This document shows positions 54,690 to 62,091 of a stretch of 64,000 bases of DNA, one piece after another; position 1 is the stretch's first letter; every line of letters starts with the position of its first letter. Under the pieces are notes generated by a model. That model was given only the letters and a program-made list of their open reading frames with translations. It ran no database searches and was not told where the DNA came from. Both the position numbers and the translations under genes were made by a program. Origin of the DNA: an uncultured Prevotellaceae bacterium. Its GTDB lineage: Bacteria; Bacteroidota; Bacteroidia; Bacteroidales; Bacteroidaceae. The DNA is taken from the NCBI GenBank assembly GCA_900318795.1, contig ONLU01000002.1, positions 1 through 64,000 of the forward strand, written 5' to 3'.

Positions 54690-54917
54690 ATATATATGAG
54701 AAGCGTGGAACTGTATACACTTCTCCGTCCTGGGGTCCTGAGAAAACCTTATGTGGGAGAGTGACAACATCCACGCTATCGCATGGAAGCTATCATGAAC
54801 TCTTGCCACATTTTGAAATTTCTCAGGTTTCAGAACGCAAGATGAGCATAACGCTTCTTTCCTTTTTTCCACTAAAGTCGCGCTGGCACCTCCACCGAGG
54901 CTCGTCGCCAGCGTTCA
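54690..54917 (-). ncRNA. Structured RNA leader, copy 2 (unknown class)
   Basis: Located between the promoter at 54923-54930 and the nuclease gene, with the same architecture as copy 1. Helices (plus coordinates): AGAAGCGT 54699-54706 with 54851-54858; CGTCCTG 54726-54732 with 54831-54837 (one G-U); CCTGAGAAA 54737-54745 with 54819-54827; ATGTGG 54751-54756 with 54806-54811; AGAGT 54758-54762 with 54799-54803. The loop has TCCACGCTATCGC at 54770-54782, identical to copy 1. Block 54867-54890 matches copy 1 in 20 of 24 bases. A further 7-base hairpin CGCTGGC/GCCAGCG is at the 5' end. Stem sequences differ from copy 1 but stay paired. Confidence 0.8.
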
Positions 54918-54922
54918 AGGGG

Positions 54923-54930
54923 CAAAGATA
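54923..54930 (-). promoter_or_regulatory. TAnnTTTG promoter of the HsdR-N/channel/exonuclease operon
   Basis: Minus strand TATCTTTG with TTTG about 20 bases upstream. It lies about 300 bases before the first gene; the leader RNA fills the gap. A second possible minus-strand TATCTTTG is at 55012-55019. Confidence 0.75.
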
Positions 54931-55095
54931 CGAATAAGTGAGCAAAAAGCCAAAGGAAAATCGATTTTTCTTTGTTCTTTCGTGCTAAAGTATCTTTTGG
55001 TGATGTAGTCTCAAAGATACAAAAACTTTTGGAAACAACCATATCCAAGGAGGGGGAATCTGCATATTTTCGGTAAAAATGGGATCAACAGTAGT

Positions 55096-55123
55096 ATGAC
55101 ACGTACCTTGTGCGTCTCATAAC
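55096..55123. repeat. Interspersed 28-base palindromic repeat, copy 3
   Basis: ATGACACGTACC...CGTCTCATAAC; the same family as copies at 50840 and 51542. All three lie within 4.3 kb in the accessory region. Confidence 0.7.
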
Positions 55124-55190
55124 AAAAAGTTTTCCGTTTTGGACAACTTTTTGAAATCAGAAACCTAAAAAGTTTTCCAAAATGGAGAAC
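55124..55190. repeat. Two 24-base direct repeats with mirrored centres
   Basis: AAAAAGTTTTCC at 55124 and at 55167 begins each copy, and each ends TGGA(C/G)AAC. The middle bases are GTTTT in one and AAAAT in the other, so each copy can also pair with parts of the other. They could be a regulator site or a remnant of a repeat array. Confidence 0.55.
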
Positions 55191-55301
55191 CTTGCATTCT
55201 AATATTAGAGTCAACACACGCTTTGTTTGATTTAAATCAATTCTCCTCTGACCTTGGTATATTTATTTGTGTATTTTTTTGTAAATTACGTATATATTGA
55301 G

Positions 55302-55309
55302 TATTTTTG
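55302..55309 (+). promoter_or_regulatory. TAnnTTTG promoter of the 434-residue protein
   Basis: TATTTTTG with TTTG about 20 bases upstream (55278-55281). The start codon is 143 bases further down. Confidence 0.55.
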
Positions 55310-55351
55310 TAGATGAATATTTTATATTAAATCATTAATTTATATCAATAA

Positions 55352-55403
55352 TGACCTATAATGATTATTTTCATGGTCACAGAGTGACAGGCATGGTGTG
55401 ACC
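55352..55403. promoter_or_regulatory. Cluster of TGACC/GGTCA half-sites with a palindrome
   Basis: TGACC at 55352, GGTCACA at 55375-55381 and TGTGACC at 55397-55403 (perfect complement), with GTCAC/GTGAC inside. It lies in the 5' leader of the 434-residue gene and could be an operator or a leader hairpin. Confidence 0.5.
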
Positions 55404-55452
55404 TTTGGTTTGAAAGAAAATTTGTAAATTAGCAAACAAAATGTATTAGATT

Positions 55453-56757
55453 ATGAATAGTTCACCTTTCATTACTCAGATTAAACTGAACGTTTTGGAA
55501 GATCGAGTGTGTCGTCCAATCAACTATCTTACAACAAAAATAAACTCTGCTACACCTTTGTGGGATGATCCTATAAAAATGTGTCAGCAAATCGAAATAG
55601 ACCAATTTGCCGTAGACAGTGTGATATTAAATGCAAGACAGCATAACTCTCTATTTAATGGTATTAATACGCCCCGTATCTATCATGCCATTTTATGTCG
55701 GGTCTATATACTCCTCTACTATCGTTTTCACGATAATGAATTGTATCAGAGGATAGTATTCCCCAAATTAAAGGAAAACATGGGTATATATAATGACATT
55801 CATCTTAAGACTATTAATGAAGAAATAGACAAAATACTTGCCCTAGAGGAGTTAGTGAAGAAAATGCAAGAAGAGAAGAAGGATGTGAAACCTGTGTTTT
55901 CTTATGTCAGTCATAACGGCAACCAACTAGATCATCTGGCCATTGAATATAATGAAGAACAGCTTTTCCGAAACATGTCGGGCGTTATAAGAGGACTTAT
56001 AGAAAAATATGGAACTCATCAAGATGATGCCAATGTGTGGTTTAATGCCAAACAAGTTGTTCATACGCTGAAGGATATCAATCGTCCAGAAATGCTCATT
56101 AGGCGAGCCGTAGTGGCTCTTATTTATGGTCAGATATTCAATGAATTTGAAGGTTCGCAGATTATACTAATTTGTGTCTACGTAATGATTCGTTCGTCAA
56201 AAAACAACGACCATTTCTCCGCATTCATTCAGCAAATGGAGAGTTTGGCGGATGCTGACACAGATTTACATGTCATTAAGAATTCCATTGGCGCTATCGG
56301 TAACTGGATAACTGAGAACCTTCCATTTGAAAACTCCGAATATATTGGCGAAGAAACTTCCAAAGTCGAAACCTATACTATTGCCGACATCGAACGAATA
56401 AGAAGAGAATATGACGAGAAAATATATTCCATGAAGTGTGAGAATGAGGAGTTGAATAAGAAAATAGAATTGCTGAAACAGCAGAACGAGGAGGAAGGGT
56501 ATCCCGAGGATATTAAATTTCACGATAAAGTTCGTCTTGAATTGTTATTACGCCTGATGAAAAAAGATGGTGCTGATTTGGATAAATATGGCAATAAGGT
56601 AAAGGCAGCTGAAATCATGAAGTCGGTTACCTCACTGCCTTTACAGACATGCAAAAACTATTGTTCAGATCCCCAATTAAGTACAAAAGAACATGAAGAG
56701 GAGATATTGAGATTGAATACTAAATTACAGGCTTTGGGTATGGAAATCCGACTATAG
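55453..56757 (+). CDS. Unknown coiled-coil protein
   Basis: I do not recognise this 434-residue protein. The first 300 residues look like a helical soluble domain without clear catalytic motifs. A coiled coil spans about 315-355 (ADIERIRREYDEKIYSMKCE; ENEELNKKIELLKQQNEEE), and the end resembles a small helical domain (KVRLELLLRLMKKDGADLDK). There is no signal peptide. The base composition is strongly AT-rich, like the operon to its left. Its promoter region holds a palindrome and it has its own terminator, so it is a separate unit. Proteins of this kind occur near mobile elements in Prevotella and Bacteroides, from memory only. Confidence 0.55.
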   Translation: MNSSPFITQIKLNVLEDRVCRPINYLTTKINSATPLWDDPIKMCQQIEIDQFAVDSVILNARQHNSLFNGINTPRIYHAILCRVYILLYYRFHDNELYQRIVFPKLKENMGIYNDIHLKTINEEIDKILALEELVKKMQEEKKDVKPVFSYVSHNGNQLDHLAIEYNEEQLFRNMSGVIRGLIEKYGTHQDDANVWFNAKQVVHTLKDINRPEMLIRRAVVALIYGQIFNEFEGSQIILICVYVMIRSSKNNDHFSAFIQQMESLADADTDLHVIKNSIGAIGNWITENLPFENSEYIGEETSKVETYTIADIERIRREYDEKIYSMKCENEELNKKIELLKQQNEEEGYPEDIKFHDKVRLELLLRLMKKDGADLDKYGNKVKAAEIMKSVTSLPLQTCKNYCSDPQLSTKEHEEEILRLNTKLQALGMEIRL

Positions 56758-56780
56758 CTTAGTATAGACCTCAGTACAAG

Positions 56781-56820
56781 AAAATACTAACCTTTGCGAA
56801 GGTTAGTATTTTCTTTATTT
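56781..56820 (+). terminator. Terminator of the 434-residue gene
   Basis: The 13-base perfect stem AAAATACTAACCT/AGGTTAGTATTTT is followed by a T-rich run. Confidence 0.88.
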
Positions 56821-56971
56821 TTTAGGTCAGCAAGAGACTTCTTTGTAACTTCGCATCATCTTCTTAGGCATGAAGCTGCATGCTCATCATGAAGTGGCGG
56901 TTTTTAAGTAAGGTACGACTGACAGCAAAGTAAACCCGAGACCACATAATTCCATAAAAGTAAAAACGATT

Positions 56972-58435
56972 ATGGGAAACAACAATGAACTCTGCTCCTT
57001 GGAGCAGGAGATGAGCGCAAAGCTCAACGAACTGGAGGCGCAGCGACAAGTGCGCCGTGAACATCTGGTGGACCTGACATTGGAGGCTATTGCCCGCCGT
57101 GTGGAGTCGCAGGAGTCGGTGATAGCCGCTCAGACGGTTGCTGCCGGCAAACCGCTGCAGCCCTCTGCACTGCGACAGATTGTGGTCGTCGAGGTGGTAC
57201 GTGCCGCTGATGGCAATCTGTGGTGCGACCACTACTCTGAGCGTGCCAAAAGCGACCAGCAGATGAACATCTATGTGGGAACGCACTGGGAGCGCATCGA
57301 CTCGCAGCAGTGGATGGACTTTATAGACCAGTGCGCGTTGCGTTGCGGCTTGGCTGAGACGCATCGCATGAACCCCGCATTCATGAACCAGCTGTATGAG
57401 GGCGTGGCCTTCAACCTGAAGAAGCACCGCCGTCAGATGCAGCCTCGCGACGAGGTGTGGCTGAACATGCCTAACGGCACGCTGGTGGTCACTGTTGACG
57501 GACGTGTCACATTGCGTGAACATTCGCGTGACGATCTGTTCTTCTATTGTCTGGAGTACAGCTATGACCCGCAGGCCGACTGTCCGCTGTGGCAGCAGTT
57601 TCTGGATCGTGTGCAGCCGACGGCAGAGGCACAGACGCTGTTGGGCGAGTATCTGGGCTATTGCCTGATGCGTGACCACCGCTTCGAGAAGCTGATATGG
57701 TTCTATGGCAGTGGGCAAAACGGCAAATCGACAGCCTTGGCCGTCATTGAGCGTCTATTTGGTGCGCAAAACGTCTGCTACCTCTCGCTGGAGCACCTGA
57801 CGAACGACGAGAAGAAGCGTGCCATGTTCGAGCATAAACTGCTGAATATTTCGTCGGAGACGGGGCGCGACGTCAACCCCAGCGTCATGAAGCAAATAGC
57901 CTCGGGCGAGTCGCTGACGGTGGAACTGAAGTATCAGAACCCACGCCAGATTACTGACTACGGCAAGGTCATCACGGCCACCAACCAGATGCCTAAGGCT
58001 GAGAACACCTTTGCCTTCTTCCGTCGCTTCATCATCCTGCCCTTTGACCAGACCATATCCGAAACGGAAAAGGATGTCCATCTGGCAGAGAAACTGATTG
58101 GCGAGTTGCCGGGCATACTCAACTGGATTGTCAATGCGCTGGTAGGCTTGATGAACCGTCAGGCTTTCATCACCTGCGAGAGCAGTGAGCGTGCGCTGGA
58201 GGAGTACAAACTGCAGTCGGACAACGTCAAGTTGTTCCTCAAGGAGATGCTTGTCCCGACGGATGTGCCCACCAAGGGCAGCGACCTTTTTGCTGCCTAT
58301 ACGGCCTATTGCAAGAACTCAGCATTGTATCCCGTCGGCAAGTCCAACTTCTACAAGCGTCTTGATGCGCTGACTCACAGTCGCATAGAGCAGGGAAAGG
58401 TGCCATGTTTCAAACTTAAACTTGCGGAGTCATGA
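56972..58435 (+). CDS. P4-type phage/plasmid helicase (superfamily 3)
   Basis: The 487-residue protein has the D5-type helicase core: FYGSGQNGKST (Walker A near 246), the SF3 B region NISSETGRDV, and VITATNQMPKAE (sensor 1). A linker domain like the D5_N region precedes it. These helicases initiate replication of P4-like satellites, plasmids and integrative elements. Its stop overlaps the primase start by four bases (ATGA). The G+C is higher than the AT-rich genes upstream, so the two parts of the accessory region have different origins. Confidence 0.9.
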   Translation: MGNNNELCSLEQEMSAKLNELEAQRQVRREHLVDLTLEAIARRVESQESVIAAQTVAAGKPLQPSALRQIVVVEVVRAADGNLWCDHYSERAKSDQQMNIYVGTHWERIDSQQWMDFIDQCALRCGLAETHRMNPAFMNQLYEGVAFNLKKHRRQMQPRDEVWLNMPNGTLVVTVDGRVTLREHSRDDLFFYCLEYSYDPQADCPLWQQFLDRVQPTAEAQTLLGEYLGYCLMRDHRFEKLIWFYGSGQNGKSTALAVIERLFGAQNVCYLSLEHLTNDEKKRAMFEHKLLNISSETGRDVNPSVMKQIASGESLTVELKYQNPRQITDYGKVITATNQMPKAENTFAFFRRFIILPFDQTISETEKDVHLAEKLIGELPGILNWIVNALVGLMNRQAFITCESSERALEEYKLQSDNVKLFLKEMLVPTDVPTKGSDLFAAYTAYCKNSALYPVGKSNFYKRLDALTHSRIEQGKVPCFKLKLAES

Positions 58436-59469
58436 ACAGCCAGCATGAAAACTATGACACCCAGCGCTTGCGTGCCATCTCCATTACGGAGGTGGCACGG
58501 CGGCTGGGCGACAGGATGAAGCATGAGGGCATGCACTACCGCTCGCTCTGCCCCTGGCACGACGACCACAGCCCCTCACTCAGCTTCGACGAGCGTACGG
58601 GAAAGAACTACTGCCACTGCTTCGCCTGCGGCAAGGGCGGCGACGTGATCGCCTACACCATGCAGCATGAACAGTGGACGTTTCAGGAGGCTTGCCAGTG
58701 GCTGTCAAGCGAGTTCGGCATAGCCACGCTGTCGCCCCAGCAGATGACGACCCTGCCGAAGCCGAAGTTGCGCCCGCAGGTAGCCGAGACTGAACCCGAC
58801 TATACCTACATCCCCGTGGAGATGGTTGACGATCTGGTGACCGCCGAGAGTTCGCTGGGCCACTGCCTGATGCAGATGTTCCGCGCCGAGGCCGTGGAAT
58901 GGCTGGCAGAGGAATACAGGCTGGGGTGCTATGCCTTCGGCGGACTGGACGACTACACCGTCTTTCCGTGCATCGACCGTCTGGGCCGCGTGTGTAACCT
59001 GAAGATCCAGCACTACCAGTCGGACCCAGCCAAGCCGCGTTTCGGCCATAGCGACCAGACCACCTACTGGCTGGGCAGACTGTGGGTGCGCCAGGGACGG
59101 TTGCCTGCTGATGCCCAACTGCGCAACGATTGTCTGTTCGGCGAGCACCTCCTGCCGCGCTATCCGGCATCGACGGTGGCACTCGTCGAGAGTCCCAAGA
59201 ACGCCCTCTACGGTGCTTTGGCATTCCAGAAGCTGACGTGGGTGGCTACGGGCAACAAGGGCAATCTGAAACGCAACGTGCTGAAGTCATTGCAAGGGCG
59301 CGACGTCATCGTCTTCCCCGACTGCGATGCCGTTGAGGAGTGGACGGCAGCCATCCATGACATGGCTGACCTGGCCAACTTTACCGTCAGCGATATCTGC
59401 CGTCTCAAGGCTCCGGAAGATCAGCCGAAGTTCGACATTGCGGACTTCTTGCAACAGGCTATCATGTAG
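58432..59469 (+). CDS. CHC2-zinc-finger primase with Toprim domain
   Basis: The 345-residue protein has the DnaG-type zinc finger CPWHDDHSPS plus YCHCFACGKGGD (C40, H43, C63, C66) and a C-terminal Toprim-like domain with VALVESPKNALYGAL near 248 and the acidic VIVFPDCDAVEEW. It is the primase partner of the upstream helicase and is coupled to it. Together they are a replication module of an integrated element or prophage remnant. Confidence 0.88.
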   Translation: MNSQHENYDTQRLRAISITEVARRLGDRMKHEGMHYRSLCPWHDDHSPSLSFDERTGKNYCHCFACGKGGDVIAYTMQHEQWTFQEACQWLSSEFGIATLSPQQMTTLPKPKLRPQVAETEPDYTYIPVEMVDDLVTAESSLGHCLMQMFRAEAVEWLAEEYRLGCYAFGGLDDYTVFPCIDRLGRVCNLKIQHYQSDPAKPRFGHSDQTTYWLGRLWVRQGRLPADAQLRNDCLFGEHLLPRYPASTVALVESPKNALYGALAFQKLTWVATGNKGNLKRNVLKSLQGRDVIVFPDCDAVEEWTAAIHDMADLANFTVSDICRLKAPEDQPKFDIADFLQQAIM

Positions 59470-59504
59470 AGCTCCATGAGAGTTTTCACAGGAGTTTTCA
59501 CGAT

Positions 59505-59544
59505 GCCGTCTGCCGGACTGAAATGCCCGTGCAGACGGCTTTTT
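59505..59544 (+). terminator. Terminator of the helicase-primase operon
   Basis: The nine-base stem GCCGTCTGC/GCAGACGGC (59505-59513, 59531-59539) is followed by TTTTT. Just upstream are two direct repeats of AGTTTTCAC. Confidence 0.85.
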
Positions 59545-59786
59545 CATGCCCCTTACGGAGTTTTTGATGCCCTTGTGCTGCAAACCTTCCCTACCCTTTA
59601 CCTTTGTATTTTACTTTTTCAGGAAAAAACTTCAAAAACTCCGAAACATGTCTATAACCGTATAAAAATCAGCATATTGCTTTTTCTGAAGACACGCCAA
59701 AAAACTCCACAAAAACTCCCTGATGCGGTTAATACTTTTTTTTGATTGGAATGAAGGAGCCTCCCCCACCCGACTCTGGAAAAAAT

Positions 59787-59822
59787 TACTACCCATTCCA
59801 GAAAATTCCGGAATGGGTAGTA
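59787..59822. repeat. 13-base perfect inverted repeat
   Basis: TACTACCCATTCC (59787-59799) and GGAATGGGTAGTA (59810-59822) with a 10-base centre that can itself pair GAA/TTC. It lies between the primase and HU genes. It has no T-run, so it is not a simple terminator; it may be an origin or attachment-type site or an operator. Confidence 0.75.
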
Positions 59823-59980
59823 GAAAAATAATCCTTCTATACTAAAAGGTACCTGCCGCGCTATGGCTTGGCGAATAGTATCTTCCTGATCATTGTTTCG
59901 CCATTTTCTTGTAATTAGAAAAAGTGCGAATTTTATTGAAAAAAGTTGCAGAAATATTTGCATAATCCAAATATTTTTCG

Positions 59981-59988
59981 TACCTTTG
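59981..59988 (+). promoter_or_regulatory. TAnnTTTG promoter of the HU gene
   Basis: TACCTTTG with TTTG about 20 bases upstream (59957-59960). The leader to 60086 is about 95 bases. Confidence 0.75.
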
Positions 59989-60085
59989 TAACTGTAACCA
60001 ATAGAGGTTATAAGCGGGATTTCAGACCACCCGGTGCAGTTGGTCTGAGCAGTTAGTCTAATACCACGAAAAACATTTACACGTT

Positions 60086-60712
60086 ATGAGTATTAAGATT
60101 AAAGCTAAGGAGCGTAAGCTCAAGTTGGGCGATAGCGAGTTCTATCGCTATGTGATGCAGCCAGAACTCTACTCGGCACTGGCTGCTGAGAAAGTGATCC
60201 GTGAGGCTGCCCTGCGCAGTGGCGTGAGCCAGGGCGTGATGCAGGCCTGCTGGGATGCTGCCGGTAGTGTCATCAAGGCATGGGCCACGGAGGGTCATAG
60301 TGTGGCGCTGCCCGGTCTGGGAACCATGCGCTTCGGCCTGTCTGCCAAGGCCGTGGAGGACGTCAACGACGTGAAGACTGGTCTCATCAAGACGCGCCGT
60401 ATCGTATTCACGCCTTCCACCGACCTGAAGCAGGAACTGAAGGACACGGCAGTGATCATCACCTGCTACGACCGCAACGGCGTCGAAGTGAAACGTGTGA
60501 CCAGCACCGACCCTGGTACGGTGGAGGAGCCTGACGACACCGACCCGAACGGCACCGGCGGCAGCTCGACTGGCGGTAACACCCAGCAGGGCGGCAACAC
60601 CGGAGGTGGCTCGAACACTGGCGGTAACACCAGCGGTGACAACACTGGAGGTGACAGCACGGGCGGTGACGACTACCATGACCCGGACGGCGGTACTAAC
60701 TCGGACGAGTGA
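60086..60712 (+). CDS. HU-family DNA-binding protein with repetitive tail
   Basis: The 208-residue protein has the Bacteroidetes TIGR01201-type HU domain (residues about 1-125: EFYRYVMQPELYSALAAEKV, ALPGLGTMRFGLSAKA). The tail from about 165 is made of GGNT/GGDS-like repeats (GGNTGGGSNTGGNTSG), low complexity and acidic at the end. HU-type proteins of this family are often beside phage-like primase genes and muramidases. It has its own promoter and a strong terminator. Confidence 0.9.
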   Translation: MSIKIKAKERKLKLGDSEFYRYVMQPELYSALAAEKVIREAALRSGVSQGVMQACWDAAGSVIKAWATEGHSVALPGLGTMRFGLSAKAVEDVNDVKTGLIKTRRIVFTPSTDLKQELKDTAVIITCYDRNGVEVKRVTSTDPGTVEEPDDTDPNGTGGSSTGGNTQQGGNTGGGSNTGGNTSGDNTGGDSTGGDDYHDPDGGTNSDE

Positions 60713-60719
60713 TCTCACA

Positions 60720-60757
60720 GGGCTGAGGGGAAAACAACCCCCCGGCCCTTTTTTTTT
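60720..60757 (+). terminator. Terminator of the HU gene
   Basis: The stem GGGC/GCCC with inner GGGG/CCCC is followed by nine T. Confidence 0.85.
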
Positions 60758-60786
60758 GCTAATGAGGCACTGGAGAGCAGAGTGAA

Positions 60787-60825
60787 AAAAAACATCCCGC
60801 TCACAAGGACTTGGAACGGGATGTT
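60787..60825 (-). terminator. Terminator of the gyrA-TPR unit
   Basis: On the minus strand AACATCCCG/CGGGATGTT (60817-60825 with 60791-60799) is followed by a U-run. Confidence 0.8.
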
Positions 60826-60845
60826 GATGGGTTTGGGCTTGAGGC

Positions 60846-62063
60846 TTACTTCATGTCAGCCTCGGCCTGCTTGGTCTTGGGATCGTCAGCACCATAGCGG
60901 CCATAGTAGGCCTGGTAGCGGTTGTAACCCCAGTTGGCCAGCGACTTGGTGGGGTCGAGCTCCTTGGCCTTGTCGAAAGCCTGGATGGCCTCGTCGTACA
61001 GCTTCTGGGCATTGGCATTGTCGGTAGCATTGGCTGCAAGCACGCTCAGACAAGCACCCAGATAGGTCCATACCACTGCATTGTCGGGCTTGGCGACAGC
61101 AGCCTTGCGGAGCCACTTGGCACCCTCCTCGGCATTGTTGTCGTTGACTGCCATCAGACCCTTGTTGGCCAGTGCTGTGAACGAGTTGGGGAACTTAGCC
61201 AGGTGAGCATCGAGGAAAGCAGCCTGGGCAGCCTTGTCCTTCATGCCCTCATACATGGCGTTGATGCCGTCGAGGATAACGTCGTTCTCGGGCTCCTGAT
61301 CGTACATCTGCTTCAGTTGGTTGATATAGGCAACAGAGTCGGCCTTGGTCTTCAGGCTCTGACGCATGGCGTAGAGCTGGAAGTTGACGGCGTCAGCCTT
61401 CTGCTGTGGGTCGCGCTTGGCAACCTCGAAGTACTTGTTGGCACGCTCCATCTGACCAGCCTGGTAGGCATAGCGGCCAGCGAAGAAGGCCACCTGTCCG
61501 AAGTAGTCCTTCTCGGCATTGTGGTCGCAAGCGGCGAAGAAAGGCTCATCGCCAGCGTCGGTGAAGGCACCCCAGTACTTCAGCACACCAGCGTCGTTGC
61601 CCTTCTGAGCCTCAGTCTGGCCAATGTTGACGAGGTTGGGACGAACGGCCCAGATGCGGGCGGCGTTCTTCTCGGCGAACTTGGGCTTCACCCTACCCTT
61701 GGCATCGGGCAGCTGGTCATATTTGTTACACTCGATGGCGTTCTCAATAGCATTGCAGATGCCGTCAGCGAGTCCCAGGGTGTCGTAAGCCTTCACCTTG
61801 TCAGAACCCATCTGAGCAGCAAGCTGGTTCTCGGCGATAGTACCCGTCTCGTTGGTGACCTTGTTCATAGCCAGGTCAACGAGGTGGTTGTAGGCTTTGG
61901 CCTTCTCGGCATTGTCAGCCAACTGGGCGAGGTTCTGCTTGAGCAACTGAGCTGCCTCGGCATAGTCCTTTGATTTCATGATAGCCTTGAGGGCGTCACT
62001 GTCACCGGCAAAGGTCATGGTGCTTGCCATGAGTGCGATTGCCATCATAAAGATTTTTTTCAT
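60846..62063 (-). CDS. Secreted tetratricopeptide-repeat protein
   Basis: The 405-residue protein (start MKKIFMMAIALMASTMTFA; an alternative ATG is six bases upstream) has a signal peptide and TPR helices: a central region with ADSVAYINQLKQMYDQEPEN and a C-terminal group FPNSFTALANKGLMAVNDNN, EEGAKWLRKAAVAKPDNAVV, and KLYDEAIQAFDKAKELDPTK. It follows gyrA by 28 bases, an order often seen in Bacteroidales. It is likely periplasmic; the partner is unknown. Confidence 0.85.
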   Translation of the reverse strand: MKKIFMMAIALMASTMTFAGDSDALKAIMKSKDYAEAAQLLKQNLAQLADNAEKAKAYNHLVDLAMNKVTNETGTIAENQLAAQMGSDKVKAYDTLGLADGICNAIENAIECNKYDQLPDAKGRVKPKFAEKNAARIWAVRPNLVNIGQTEAQKGNDAGVLKYWGAFTDAGDEPFFAACDHNAEKDYFGQVAFFAGRYAYQAGQMERANKYFEVAKRDPQQKADAVNFQLYAMRQSLKTKADSVAYINQLKQMYDQEPENDVILDGINAMYEGMKDKAAQAAFLDAHLAKFPNSFTALANKGLMAVNDNNAEEGAKWLRKAAVAKPDNAVVWTYLGACLSVLAANATDNANAQKLYDEAIQAFDKAKELDPTKSLANWGYNRYQAYYGRYGADDPKTKQAEADMK

Positions 62064-62091
62064 AATCAAAAAGCGTTATTGGTTAAACATG

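Larger units (their letters stand above)
54931..55452. other. AT-rich intergenic region upstream of both operons
   Basis: About 520 bases without a gene. It contains the third palindromic repeat, two 24-base direct repeats, a plus-strand promoter at 55302-55309 and the GGTCACA/TGTGACC palindrome, each listed separately. Confidence 0.5.

Noticed and set aside
54627-54872. N-terminal extension of the HsdR-N protein
   Set aside because: It reads through the paired regions of the RNA leader, while the second ATG gives a normal domain start.
6621-54917. The two structured leaders as a MITE or transposon end
   Set aside because: The stems differ in sequence but keep pairing, and the conserved parts are in loops; copies of a mobile element would be alike throughout and have no such pattern.
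59470-60085. A gene or tRNA in the primase-HU gap
   Set aside because: No tRNA cloverleaf was seen, and the short frames lack family features; only the terminator, inverted repeat and promoter remain.
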